In this document: one piece after another, positions 25,401-40,400 of the stretch
Position numbering within the stretch: position 1 is the stretch's first letter
Layout of the letters: each line of letters opens with the position of its first letter
Source: Liolophura sinensis
Lineage: Eukaryota > Mollusca > Polyplacophora > Chitonida > Chitonidae
Assembly (NCBI RefSeq): GCF_032854445.1
Contig: NC_088295.1
Coordinates: 6,760,501-6,824,500, forward strand
Reading direction: 5' to 3'
DNA: 64,000 nucleotides
Notes under the pieces: model-generated
What the model saw: only the letters and a program-made list of their open reading frames with translations
What the model was told of the DNA's origin: nothing
Database searches by the model: none
Program-made: the position numbers and the translations under genes

Positions 25401-28400
25401 CCCAGCACTACGGCCGATGTATTGGTGGAACCAAACCATTGTATGACCAATTAACCCAGCACTATGGCCGATGTATGAGTGGAACCAAACCATTGTATGA
25501 TCAATTATCCCACTGTATGACCAATGAACCCAGCACTATGGCCGATGTATGAGTGGAACCAAACCGCTGTATGACCAATTAACCCAGGACATTGGTCAAT
25601 GTATGAGTAGAACCAAACCATTGTATGACCAATTATCCCACTGTATGACCAATTAACCCAGCACTATGGCCGATGTGTGAGTGGAACCAACAGTTGCATG
25701 ACCAATTAACCCAGGATACTGGTGGATGTATGAGTGGAACCAAACCATTGTATGACCAATTAACCCACTGTGTGACCAATTAACCCACTGTATGACCAAT
25801 TAACCCAGAACAACCATCGATGTACGGATGGAACCACACCGATCACAGTGCAATAACCAGTAAGCTGAGGTAACAAACAACGCAATTCCCTCTGAACACC
25901 TCAAGTCTTTCTTGTGTAGAACTTCCAATGCAATTACACAACTTGGTGATGTAATTATAGAGATAACCCTACTGTTATTTATGGACCTAAAATGGTGAAA
26001 TGTATGACTTAACAAAGTCTATCTGCATCCATATTCACGAAATAATGAACGCACAAAAAGCTAAACCTTAATTTTCACCTTGCCAGGTCGGGAAAAGAAT
26101 AAAGTCAGCTGCTACAGCAGGATTCAGAGCAGCTATCCATGACACCATAATGTTATTAACTGACACCATCATACGTTACATGTAGTACTGGATACCACTC
26201 ACAAATTTCAAAGTTGTTAGCAAAACACTGACCTTCCCTTGGGCACTGTCACCATCTTACTCTCATTAAACATTAACCCATCTACTGGGTAGCTTCATTT
26301 CCTGTCTGACCCAGCAGGGCATGTTTCCTCCACATGCCCCAGGGTGCCTCACAGACATCTGGTGAGGCAATTGAAGGCAGCTCACAAACATCAACATGCC
26401 TTCTGTTCATCCACTATTGTGAAAATGTTGATGTTTTATAAACACCACATAAATCGTGAACACTTAAATACGTCAGCTATAAAGCTAACTTGTTCCCTGG
26501 TGAATCAAGTCTGCTGTTAAAATAACAACCTACGCAAGTGCTTCCTGGATGCTGAGTAGATTTGAAAAAATGATGAGTACAAGGAGAAAATGATTATGAC
26601 ATGATCTATCAGTGTGAGGATTTTAATGTAGGAGGTAACATATTTTTCAGTATATTAAGGCATTTCCTGTTTCGTTTTTACAGTTTTGAACTGATTCAAG
26701 ATACAGGTGCCTGCTACATGTAACAGTCACAGCAAATCATGTAAACACACAGCAGACAATACACTCATACATGTTGTGTAACTTCAAAAAACAACAGGAT
26801 CATTTTAGCTTGATATTTCTCGGCACTGAATTTTGCCTTCATCAATACAACTGACATCTTCTGATGATGGCAAAATGAATTACTGAAATGTCATGACAAA
26901 AAGTTAGGAGTTCTCCTGATGACAGCAAAATCAAGTGCCGAAACATGAAGTCGAAATGATCCTTTCGTTTTTCAGAATTCCACTAGCTGTATGTTATGAT
27001 AAACTAATCGCTGGAACAAAAGGTTTCACAACAGACAGGATACCTAACATATCATGTGTTTTATTTGTAATCTTGGGACCATGTTGTCATCATCAAATTA
27101 CCGTAAAATAGAAACACCAAACACACTCCTAATTATCAAAACTGATGATAAAATCAATTGTGAAATATGTAATCAATTTGTGGGTATACTCCACGAACAG
27201 AAGCAAATCTTGTAACCTTTGGCACTGCAGCTCCCTCCATCCCACTGACAATATACTGGTGAAGCATCATTTCTGGTCTTTTTAATCACTTACACAGACA
27301 TGTTACGCTATTCACTTTTCCTTGCTGACAGGATAACACAATGTCAAAATTTCCAATAGACAAACATCTACAACACATGCTTGTACAACAAAGTATAGAA
27401 AAAAAAGCTTTAAGACTCAAAACAATGCAGCTTAACAATTGCAGACAAAATATTCAAATGAAGAGTTGAGATTAAACTTGAGCCACGTGGATCCTATGTG
27501 AAGCATGTTCCACCTTACCGTAGGGAATCTTTCTCTGCGACTGTCTGGCCAAGTTTACGAGCAGTTTCCATGGCAGCCTGTTTGTCAGACTCACATTGTT
27601 TAAGTCTAGCGGCACACGGGAAGGGCACGCAAGGAAAGCATGCAACAGAAAAGTCAGATAATAAAGGCTAGAGAACTTAAAAGTGCCTGGCAACTACTAC
27701 GTACACAACTGTCACAGAACAACGCTGTTCATCAACATCAACCAAGTGACACTACTTCACAATGAACAAAGCTGGCAAATTAAATGCTTTAAAGTAAGGT
27801 TTCAAGACTACATTTTGGTCTATTTTCAATACCGAAAGTAAAGTAAAAGAAGACTGAATTAAAAATAGAAAAGTTCCTCCAACTATCCCCTGATGTGAAT
27901 GTTAAAAAAAGCTTCTCTATGTCATGGTTAAGGATGAGCACAACTACATTTACCAGTGTAATGTGCATTTAACCTCTTCACTTACTTTATCATTGGATGC
28001 TCTCAACAGTAAAATGTTACACTGGTTAAACAAGTGATACTGTATATCCTTGGATGTAGTGAGATAATCTTTTCATTCATCATTATCATTACGTCAAAAA
28101 AATACTTTAAATGAAACCAAATTTATAATTTAATGACTACCATACTTTCATTGCATTATCATGAGAACTGATCTTTAATGGGACAGAATATATGTAACAA
28201 TGATTCTTAGGATGATATGGAAATACAGTGCCACATACAGAGACAGCTTAGACAAACCAGCACAGCACATTGCCTATAGACCAGATACTCACTTTTTCTC
28301 CATATCCTTCATGGTGGCTACTAGCTGGTTTGTCTTCTCCTCCAGTTTGACCACCATTTCTGCCTTATGTTTCAGGGTGCTATCACATGTCTGAAAATGT

Positions 28401-31400
28401 CACACAGACAGATGTGTCAGTTATGTAGACATCTACTTTAGTTTATACTATACACTATGTACTTTTTCTTCTTAACTATGCTCAGACAAGATAACACCTT
28501 TAAATGGTTAAATAAGAAGAGGAATGACATGTATGTGTAAAACACTGAACAGACCTCAAGTGTAAGGCAATGAACACTTCAAAAATCACATCCTGTTTTA
28601 CAACCACACTTGGTGATAAATTTTTTATCTAAATGGACTACAAAATGTTACAGCATAATGTTTACTAATTTTCGATCATTTCTTAGTCATGCTTATTCCT
28701 GAATCCTATGTGCTATTACATATGCTTGATTACAGGTCTACTTGTAAATCACATCACCCCTACCATCCTCCCCCTTTTAATATCCTATCATATGTCATGT
28801 AGGCATGGTTACAATACATCTCATGATCCCTGATACCCGACATGTACTTTGTCTCTTGCAAGCATGCATGGAGGGTATCTCACAAGCTCTTATATCCTAT
28901 ATAAACAGGGCAGCCGGATCCTAGACAAATATCCTACGCTCATCGTGGCTGAACCGTACACGGACGGTCTGGCCATTATAGCCTTGTCCACTCCCAACTG
29001 AAGCCCTGACGTGATTGTACGCCCGTGGTGGGCCCATCATCCTGACGTGATTGTACGCCCGTGGTGGGCCCATCATCCTGACGTGATTGTACGCCCGTGG
29101 TGGGCTCATCATCCTGACGTGATTGTACGCCCATGGTGGGCCCATCATCCTGACACGACTGTACGCCCATGGTGGGCCCATCATCCTGACGTGATTGTAC
29201 GCCCGTGGTGGGCCCATCATCCTGACACGATTGTACGCCCATGGTGGGCCCATCATCCTGACGTGATTGTACACCCATGGTGGGCCCATCATCCTGACGT
29301 GATTGTGCGCCCATGGTGGGCCCATCGTCCTGACGTGATTGTTCGCCCATGGTGGGCCCATCATCCTGACGTGATTGTACGCCCATGGTGGGCCCATCAT
29401 CCTGACGTGATTGTACGCCCATGGTGGGCCCATCATCAAACTATCATGGGCGTATCGTTCTGCCATCCTCAGCAGAATTTGCCAGTGTTCATGCTATGTT
29501 TGATATGAACTTATTTACAGCAAATATGCTGTGCTTTTATGTACTGGCGAGAAGTATTTTTTATGCTTGACAATTTCCAGCAAAATCTGAATGTATAGCA
29601 CCAGTGTTTGTAGCCTACTACCAGGACTATTGTGCAGGCATACACCAAGCATATATAATACAATGTAGATTTTACACTGGCTCACCCAAAGAACATACAT
29701 ATGTGGCAGTTGTGTGAACGTCATAAAATCATTTGCAGCAGAATGTCGTAAAATGATGCTTGGAGCATTCGGCCACGATGGTGCCACGATGGTGCCACGA
29801 TATGCGAATCCAGATCCGTTTGTATGCCCACCATGCCCATCATGATACAACCATGATGGGCCCACCATACACTGACCGTGAAGCCATAATGCGCATAAGA
29901 CATTTAGCTAGAATGTGGCTGTACTGTACATGTCTTTTAGGCTACAAGACATCACACGATCCCCATATGTGCTTACATGTATTGATATATCATGATATCA
30001 CGTGTCATGTCTATCGCACATGTAAAAAACTGTCTTGAAGGCCTGCTTACAAGACATCCCACAAACCTAATATATGCTTACATGTACTCAGGCATGATTG
30101 GAGGGAATCCTGCATTCCCCCGATGTCTAACTTATCTACAGACGACACACCTGATAGCATTAAGCAGATGACGCCCATGTGGGTATGAATGCCACAAAAA
30201 ACCCTTTCTGAGCAAGATTACTGTCATTCACTCAGCTGCCAGGTATAATCCTATAGTCTAAAAGAGCCTAGCTCTCACAAAAACTAACTAAAACTTTGTA
30301 TTTTGCATAAAAATGCACAGAGGGGGGAAAAGGCATCCAGCAAGACCTCATGGCACTGAATACAGTGACATCATTGTCACCTACAGACTGACAGGTGCAG
30401 ATGGTGCTCAAAATTGTAAAGTGGAATGGACAGAGGGACAAACAAGTAAAAACCTAGGAACTATCAAGACCATTCATTCACAACCCTAACCCAACACTTG
30501 ACCAAAACCATAAGCTTTATAGATACACCAAAAATCATGACAGAAATGTTATTTTATTAAACCAGTAATACTTTTTCTTGAGGTTTGCTCTCTGTGCATA
30601 TACCAGTTGCAATGGTATACATGAAGCATCCAGACAAAGAGAAGAATCAGCAACAGGGCACCTGTCATTTGTGAACCACTGCTATCCACTAAATATCACG
30701 ATATGTAAATAATTTACATGGCAGGAAATTATTGTGAAGAAATTATTCCTGAGCCAGCGTGAGTTAACTTCTGAGTTTCCTGTTAGCAAAGGAAAAACAG
30801 GCTGCTGGTTTTCTAACAGTAATTGGACTAAAGTGCCTGCGGCTGGAGAACTCGCCATCACCAAAGGACTGCATCATTACGGAGCGGAGAGGCTAGGTGG
30901 TAAAAAGGGAGCGAGTCACCTGTTCCTAGATGTGGATATGGTGAGAGGAGAGGGGAGGGGAGGTGGGCAAAGCGTGGGAAATGGAAGCTCAACTCAAGGC
31001 CTTCGAAAGTCAACCTTCTCACTGATTATCGCAAACTACACACAGAAGAATGAATTTCTTTCCATTTTCATATCATTTCTTACGACTTCAAACTACTTGT
31101 ACAACAGCTTTCCGCACATCCAAATCAGAGGTTGTGTGTTGATATTAATTACTGGACATACATTACTTAAAAATTATAATTCTCATATGCCTCAAAACAG
31201 TAATTAATGAGTTGTCCATGGCATTATGACACCACAGTGATACACCATTAGGAATCATTATCTGTGCCTGTATAAAATGGTTTGTGAACACACTTTGTGC
31301 TCCAGTGCTATAATTGAATGAATGATCAACTGTAGTAACACTCCTCCAGGGGCCATGTCTCTATCTCCGGGTTCTGCTGAAGCAAGGTGCATTTTCCATC

Positions 31401-34400
31401 TGCTACAACACATTATGATACATTATATTTTATAACATCTTGCCAACTTAAACTGACAACTATGTGTTTTCTTGGAGGAGCATGTTGGCAGAAAGTTTAT
31501 TATCTTGTATAGCGCTCTATACATGATGGCCAGAGATGCTGATGCAATCATAGCTTTCATAAATTTAGTGGTTGGCAGACCAATTCTGACACAACAGAAC
31601 TCCATCCCACAAACACAGATTATTCCATCAACATATTCAGACAACATTTAGCCAGTAATAGCCTTGTACCTGGCACTACTGATAAGGTAAGGATGAGATG
31701 GAACATTAGATGATTCTGTTTCAACTCCAGGGGAATCTTCATCAAATTAGTATATTTGAGATGGTCCCTACAGGGTTGTCCTGCAGTAGGCAGTGTTGGA
31801 TATGATTGATGTGAGGCGCATGGCCAATTCCCCCTCCCCCAGACCAGTATTTAACCTGCATCGCCGGACACCTCACTCACTCAGCACCCAACACCACCCT
31901 ACCAGAAGACCACTGTAACAGGTGTTACTAGCAGAATAACTCAGGTAAGTCCCAAGATTTTTACTTACTGATGTGAAAGCTGAGATCAATTAACACCTGT
32001 TTTACATTCAGTCAAACACGGGAATTCTAAGATGTCAATTCCATACACAATATGCAGTTCTCAGTTCTTTTGTATCCAAGCACTCTGCTGATCTAATACA
32101 CATGTGGAGAGGCACTTTTATGACCAAATGTATTTACAAACGTATTCACTCTACTGTTTGCTCTTAAACTTTTAATTGTTACTTTATTGCTCATAGATAT
32201 GTGGAAATGTTGGACTAAAACTAAAGCATGTTACTGTTGGTTTTAGCTGTCTTCTTATATTCCATTTATCAGCTGTTCACATATTTATGTATGAATTGAT
32301 CAAACTGAATTTCATTATGATGAAATAGTAACAAGTCTTTGATTAACCCACAGCAAACATACCAGATTAAATTAACATGAAAATAACCCAAACAGTTGAG
32401 ACGGATAGCTGATCTGCCACTCCACACTCCTGTATGCCATATGGCAGTGACCTCAACTAAATATGCACAGCTCATATTGTGCAATTAGTTTCTATTTTGG
32501 ATTATTAGACACATTAAGTATAATTAATTCAGTTGTTCAAAGACCTAAATAACATGCCTGTTTATTAACTAATGAGTCTGTTAGGGAGGCTTGTAGGGCA
32601 ACCAGGGGGTGTTACTTTAACAACTTAACCCACTCAATCCCCTCTACAACTCTCAAAACACTGGATCCAGCGAACCCATCTACCAGTAAAGGGCACCTCT
32701 ACCTGGAAGATGTTTACCTGGACCAAGGTTAAGCTGTAATACAGGTGTCAGTGCAAGGGACACTGCACAGTAGTCCACTGTATGAGTATGTTCCTGAATG
32801 TCACAAACCAGAAGCTGAGAGGTACTGAGTTTAGTTAAATACAAGTGCTACAAATCTCAGTCATTAGAAAGACTCCAGTGTGTAAATGTGTATGTTCTTC
32901 AGGTGACAACGATACACAGGCCAGCCCTGTAACTGACCACTGACTAACTGCTTCAACAAAGCATCCCCGTGTGACAGCTAGACAAAATGAGGAGTCCTGT
33001 GAGAGCCGTGGCCTTTGTTGGCCTCATCTGTCTCCTGTGTCATGTTATCTCTGCACAGAACTGGCACTTCAGCAATGGCTGGGAATCTGGTAAACGCTCT
33101 TCAGGTCTCACCGAGTGTCAGTTCCGACCACAGGTCAAGGCTCTTGTCAACAGGATTATAGAAGTAAGTGAGCTCAAGCTTTTTTTTACCCAAAATGTTA
33201 CATTTATATACCCAGCATCTTTGTTTTATGTTCACATGTAGCTTATCAAAAGCTATGTCTCAGTTCCAACTACAAGTCATGGCCAGACCATTAAGGCAGT
33301 GTAGCCAAATATCGTTCGAGAACCAATCATCTGCCATCTGTGACTTTCTCATTTGATCAATTTTAAACAGGATTATAGATTGTATGGTATTTCTAGTTTT
33401 CTGATTCTTCCAAATCTTACAATCCATCTGATGATACCATTGTGTGAGGCAACTTCAGGGAGATTACCTTTCACAACCGGGTCATGGAGTATTCAGAAAG
33501 GGTAAAATCTGAGACACACACATGTAACACTTTGGCAGAGGTTGACTTCAGGGTCCGAATTCACAAGAGGTTTTTGTGAAGTTTATGTATTCCAATACTA
33601 CTTATGCAGTGATGGGTTCATTTTTTTTTTAAATTTCAAATGTACCAATATATTATTATTAGTAAAATTAAAAAAATAACAACTTATTACTTAAACATGT
33701 GTGAAGTTCAACATTAAAAATATTCAGATGTAGTGATCACATGCATAAAATTAGTGTGGCTCAAGATTTTCCCTATCACACATTCATACAAGCAACACTG
33801 ACAAGATCTGCCCACTAAGACTACTTTTTTGTTCCCTTCACAGGAAGAAATAACAAGACTACAGAGGGTATGCACAAAATCAACATATCTACTACCAGAG
33901 ACACGGTCATATCTTCAGGTGAGTGATACTAGAAACCTATAAAACACCTGATTACTGAGGCAAACTTTTGTACCTGATTACACAGGTAAAGTTCTGCACA
34001 TATGGAACCTTATAACTGAGGCAAACTTTTAAACCTGTAGACAGCTTATTACTCAAGTAAAGTTCTGCATGTATGGAATCTCAAAACTGGGGCAAACTTC
34101 TACACAAATAGACACCTAATTACTCAGGTAAAGTTCTGCATGTATGGACACCTTGTAACTGGGGCAAACTTCTGCACACCTTGTAACTGGGGCAAACTTC
34201 TGTACATATAGACACCTAATTACTCAGGTAAAGTTCTGCATGTATGGACACCTTGTAACTGGGGCAAACTTCTGTACATATAGACACCTGATTTTAAATA
34301 TTTAGGAAACATTCTGTTCCTGTAAACACCAGTCTTGGTTCTGTATTCGTGATAACTACATGTAAGTCAAACTCCTGCATTTGCACTTGTGATACCAGTG

Positions 34401-37400
34401 GAAAATCTTGGCACTTGCTCACCTGATAGCTCAGCTAAACTTTTACTCACTTTATAGGTAATTTTCCACTTACGTACATAGATGTATGTTAACATCAGTA
34501 TGCTGTTCTCCACCAACGTACAGGATACCCTTGATCAATGCATAGGTTGCATTCTGGATTGTAGACATCAACTGTGCACATTACAGCTTATAGGCAAACT
34601 TCTACTTGTGTATATATGATAACTTATATACAGTTCGTAATTTCGGTAAATTTCTGCTCATGAATATATAACTTTAGCCAATTTCTACTCATGAACATAT
34701 GATAACTTCAAATTTTTAGTCATGACCATACGATAACCTCAGAGCAAATTTCTACACATGAACATATCATAAACTTTGGCAAAATTCTCCTCATGAACAT
34801 ATGGTAATTTTGACAAATTTATCTTCATGAATACATAATATAGCCAAACATATGATAACTAAGGCAAACTTTAAACCACACATACACAAAATAAATTGTG
34901 TAAACTTTTATGATAAAATGAAACAATTTATTGGTTTCATCCTGTTATCGTTAGTGAACCAGGAATTGTCAGGATTTTGACCAAAGATAAAAGTGTTACA
35001 TTCCACACACATAATAAAATACTTAGATGAAGAGGAATACTGTTAATAGCCATCTACTGCAGAGGAAAACACCCTAAGGGCTGGTGTGAAAAATGAAGAA
35101 TTGTACAAGAGAAATGTTTGTGAAGCAGAGATGGCCCCCTGGCATCTAGTAAGCAGTACTATACAGGCAGTCACATCCCTGTTTAAGCTAAGCTAGTATT
35201 TATGAAGAAAAGCAATTTACTTCAATAAAGATTTTGTGCATGGTTCCTTCAGTGCCTTCTGTGAACCCCTGGCTTACTCCAGAATGAACCAGTCTATAGA
35301 TAACGAATTCATGCATTTACTCTGGGGAACAGGAGCTGTTAATTTCGAGACAGAAGAAAACGGTTTGTCAAGGCCTTCTCAGCATGCATATTCTGGCCGA
35401 AACCCTCCAATAATATTCATCGGCTATGAGGTTACGATGGGGGCTAATCACCTGTGCAGCAGAGGAACCAACTGGATGGCATTCACCACCACGTCGGTCA
35501 TACATATTACATTTCTAGTCATCAGCAATAAGGGAGAAGGCTGTTGGATAATAGACTATCGCAATAATGAGTTGTTCCATCAAACATTCTTCTGTTTACT
35601 CTGACAGGATAAAGCTAAAACCAAATTGTGTGTGCATTATAAGCAGAAAGGTCATAAAGCTGAGTCTGACGGCACATTCTTCTGGCCACTTTTCTCCTGA
35701 GAGACAAAGTAAAATCCATCTGCCACTAATTATTTTATATCTCTACTATAAAGCTGCTTAGACTGAGCCAAACAGTTTAATACCTGCTATTTCTCGACAG
35801 TATGCTAATAACATTGAAGGCTTTGCACAGATTTACACCCTCAAACTCAACGGGACAGCAAAAGCAGAACTTTCATCTGTATTCTTTAGTGTTACTGAAC
35901 AATTGCCTCCACTCCCACAGATTTTATGTTACATGCATAGTTTTTCTTACAAGAATACCTTGTGATATACAGTATAAACAGTTGGCATCTCTGTGGCACT
36001 ATTTACACTTCAGGCGCAATTCCATTCAAATACAGATTTACTGACAGTATCTTTTGTCTTTTCCATAATTACATAATGTACGGTGCTTTTATATACATGT
36101 AGATGTACAGTGATCAAGTAAGCCCCCACCCCCTCCTTCCCACTCATCCACCCCGTCACCTGAATGAGCTGCACAACCATTCTCCCATGTTCAGTGAGGT
36201 TCCATGAGTGACTTGTCATGTTTTTGTTACAGGCTAAGAATAGGCAACCCTTTGAGCCTGACCAGTGAGGGGTGTTGACCGGCTGACCAACCGGAATCAT
36301 GGACACCAACAGGGGTCAGTGGAGTCAAATCCTCATCCATACTTACACTGGAAGCTCTCTGTATGATGAACAATTCTCAGGAAACAGAAAACAGTTCGTC
36401 TTTTACAAATCATCTCTTTATTCATCAGAAAAATGAAGTTAAAAACCCTGCAGTTCTGCCGTGCAAGACCAGAAGCATCTGAACCAAAGCCCTGAGACTG
36501 AACCAAAGCCCTGAGACTGAACCAAAGCCCTCCCAGCAGTCCATCAATACTCTACCACATTCCCAATGGCTAACTCTCAGCCTAAGACTTTGACCTTAAA
36601 CTTGTTTTGTTTAATAAATACAATCTTATTCTCGTTAGTGGTGTCCTGTACAATTTGTGGTATGAGCATTCAATTATCTATTTGCTTGCGTGATAATGTC
36701 CCACTCAAGATCATTTCACTGTTTTAATGGTTGTCAGGCTTCCAGATACTAGAAACAGGTCAGAGCCATTGTCCTTTGCCAATTACCTGGCAAATACCTT
36801 AAAGCTGCCGTGAGCCAGCAAGAGGTGGATATGAATCCGTAACCTCAATGGTCAAGGGCTGATTGATTACAGCCAAGGAACACTTTAGTGCAAAGTGGTA
36901 CAAATTATGACACTTGCGGTAAATGATCTAAAATTTCATCCCCCCCCCCCCCCACCAAAAAAAACCAAGGGCATGTTTAGATGCAACTAAATGTTAGAAA
37001 ATATTACTCTTGGTGCTCAAACATTTTTTTCCAGAAGGAGATCAATCTACCTTCCAAACAAACCTGCAAACAGCTTCAACAGAACTCAAAATCAATCAAA
37101 ATGTGCAACGTAATCACGATGAAATTCTATGTCATTTTACCCCATCAAAAATATTACACTGGCCAGAAGGCAATCCTTCATGTCATAATTTGATGTGTCA
37201 GTGTTATGTGTTGTGTCACTGGAAAGGTGTCAGATGGGATGATGACCACAACTGGCTAATTCCTGTATAAAACAGAGAAAGGTTAGACATGTAAGAAAAC
37301 TACATGTTCGTCTGCAAGTCTTTGCTATGTTGAGTGAGGACAAAAGCTGTGTCTTGGGATAAAAACCCTGAGTTCCCAGAAAACAAATCAACTGACAAAA

Positions 37401-40400
37401 GTGGGGGAAGGATCTATGAAAGCAACCAAGCTCTATGTCTAAGTTAACTGATCAGCTGTGTAACCATGATCATGCAGAGAGACATCACTACTGAATGGAA
37501 AACAGCCTTGTGACAGTTGTGTATCATACTGGCCCATAGAGCATTATTAGCCTTCAGTTATTATGAGAGTGGGAGAAGTCCATCTGCCCCACACTGACAC
37601 ACTAACAATCACAGGTGTAGCGGTGATCTATGGCAGCCCCAGGGGGTACCTGATCACCTATGAAAGGGACCATGGTTTATTCATGCCCCTCTCACCAAAC
37701 CATTTCACATCAGACTTTGCGAGGGTTAATTGGCCTAAAGTCTGTCTTGTGAAGACACTATAGAGCCTGGATAGCATCAGACTGACTCCTGTCCACAGAG
37801 ACCCTTTAATCACATCTCTAAGGACAACTCTTTTGCATCCATATGTGCGTAACTAGTATTGGAAAAGAGCTGAGATGTTCAGAGGAGTACCAATTCCTCC
37901 CTAAATACATGCAAACCAGAAATTGCACATCCAGCAGAGAGAAAACCGAAGCAAGACTGCATGAAACTGGAGATCCTTCAGCAAAATGGACTGATATCCA
38001 GCACGTGTTGTACACACCCTCCACAAGATAATCAATTGTCCAAAGTGTACACTCAAAGTCACAAAGGCCTTGCGAGACAAAATGACAATCCAAAAAAACT
38101 TAGTAGCTGAGTAGCTTCCTATTCATGTAAACTTCAAAGACAACTAACCTTAAACACATCCAGGAAACCTAACAGCTCTATACCACACATATTTATACTA
38201 AAAGCACACCCACACACTGTTTACACAAACAGGACACCCACACACTATTTACGCAAACAGGACACCCAGACAGTTTACTTAAACAGGACACCCAGACAGT
38301 TTACTTAAACAGGACACCCAAACATGGCTTACACAAACACAAAACCCAAGCCACTGTTCACATCAACAGACACTCACACAGCTCACAAAAACAGGACACA
38401 CATACAGTTTACACAAACAGGACACCAACACAGTTTGCATTAACAGACACCCAAAGACTGCCTACACAAACAGGACACCCACACAGGGCTTACACAAACA
38501 TGACACCCACATACACTTTACACAAACAGGACACTCACACACTGTTTACACCAACACGACACCCACACACTGTTTATATCAGCAGGTCACCCCAAACAGT
38601 TCACACCAAGAGGACACCCAGTGTTTACACAAACAGGACACCATACACTGTCACACCAGCAGAACACCCACAAATTGTTTACACAAATAGGACACCACAC
38701 ACCACCAGCAGGTCACTCCCACACCGCTGACACCAGCAAGTCACTCATACACCCTTGACACCAGCAGGACACCCACACACTGTTTACACCAGCAGGTCAC
38801 TCACACACTGTTTACACCAGCAGGTCACCACACATCATTTTACACCAGCTGGTCACACAAACACTGTTCAATTGTTCCTTTTATGAAGATACAGTTGACA
38901 CTTGCCTTCAAGCACACAGCTAATACAGAAAAGGTATTAGCAATATATACATATTTAATTAAGCCATCTGCTCACACGTTTGCACATTTCCTTGTAACAT
39001 AGGCCCCTGCCAGGGGTAATACAACTGGGCTGTCAAATGCAGCTACATGTGGTCTGATTCAAATTCCAACTACACTATGTTATAATATAATCTTCTTATG
39101 CGTAACACCATAACAAACACAGCTACATGGAGAGATGGCTCAATTCCAGCTAGTACATACAAGCTAAAAATTAATGTCATAATACATGAGACCACAACAA
39201 ATGCAGCTACATGAGGTATGATGGACCTGCTGTCACATATAAATGAAAAAACTGAAATCATCTGGCCATACATTGCAGTAATTGCATGGTCATCACCTTG
39301 CACAGTGCAAACAGTCACCAGCTGATACACAATTGAATATGTGCATGTTGAACCAACAGAAATTTCAATCACCTTCCCAAAAATACATGTATATGTGTAC
39401 ACAAATGTATCCAGTCAATGGACCATAAAGTCTTCATAGCGCAAATGAATCATAAAAAGAACCATCCTGGCATTTAAGCATGTCTCTGCATGTATGATTT
39501 ATTTCAGCTTCACATCCAACATACAATAATGCCTTGTTACGTACACCCATACACAAAGATGTAATTCTGGCTGGTTTAAACACAGAGGCTGGGGAAATGA
39601 TGTACGTTAACCCTGAGCTCAGCCACATCAGGGAGTCAGGGGGATACATCAGAGAGTCTAAACCCTCAATGGGTATACATCTGATATATTGCTACGATAG
39701 CCCATTAGCTAACGTTAAGATCAAACCGATAATGTCAACAAAGTTGGAAACATAATACAGAATAAGGTAGAAACAAGCCCATAATTATATGTAATACAAA
39801 GTTATTCTATTTCACTAAACTAGAGTATATACATGTATAAGCAATTAATTAGTTTTCACCTAGGCAAACCAGAACTTGAGAACACTTGAGAACCAGAACT
39901 TGAGAACATTTGAGAACCAGAACTTTAGAATACTTGAGAACCAGAACTTTGGAACAACTTGAGAACCAGAACTTTGGAACAACTTGAGAACCAGAACTTT
40001 AGGACACTGGAGAACCAGAACTTTAGGACACTTGAGAACCAAAACTTTAGAACACTTGAGAACCAGAACTTTAGAACACTTGAGAACCAGAACTTTAGAA
40101 CACATGAGAACCAGAACATTAGAACACTTGAGAACCAGAACTTTAAAACACTCGAGAACTTCAGAATATTTAAAGCTAAATGGACATTTGTGAAATGTAT
40201 AACTGAATGGGTTCTCACTGTATAACCTGTGTTTGGGTTACAAAGATAATTACTTATTGGAATGGGTTTATATTTCAGATACGTTTCACATTTGGGATAA
40301 CAAATCAATTTTCGATGTTGTTGGGGTTATATGTCAAAAATCTCTACCAAATCTATAATTTCCCCAAATATCTGTAAGAATTATACATGAAAATGTATGT

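Noticed and set aside
17197-25800. CRISPR-like arrays
   Set aside because: The units are contiguous tandem repeats with no unique spacers, in animal introns.
28921-29508. Repetitive ORFs on both strands (12-residue repeats)
   Set aside because: The 36-bp period without stops opens frames on both strands. There is no start context, splice sites or composition of a real protein.
30734-31207. 157-codon plus-strand ORF in RUFY intron 10
   Set aside because: It starts with GTG and no family, signal or supporting splice model was found.
35236-35604. 122-codon ORF in the GnRH intron
   Set aside because: It starts with GTG, with no motif and no phase-consistent splice sites found.
36940-36970. Poly(C)-poly(A) tract
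   Set aside because: A simple homopolymer run without further structure; possibly an assembly-sensitive site.
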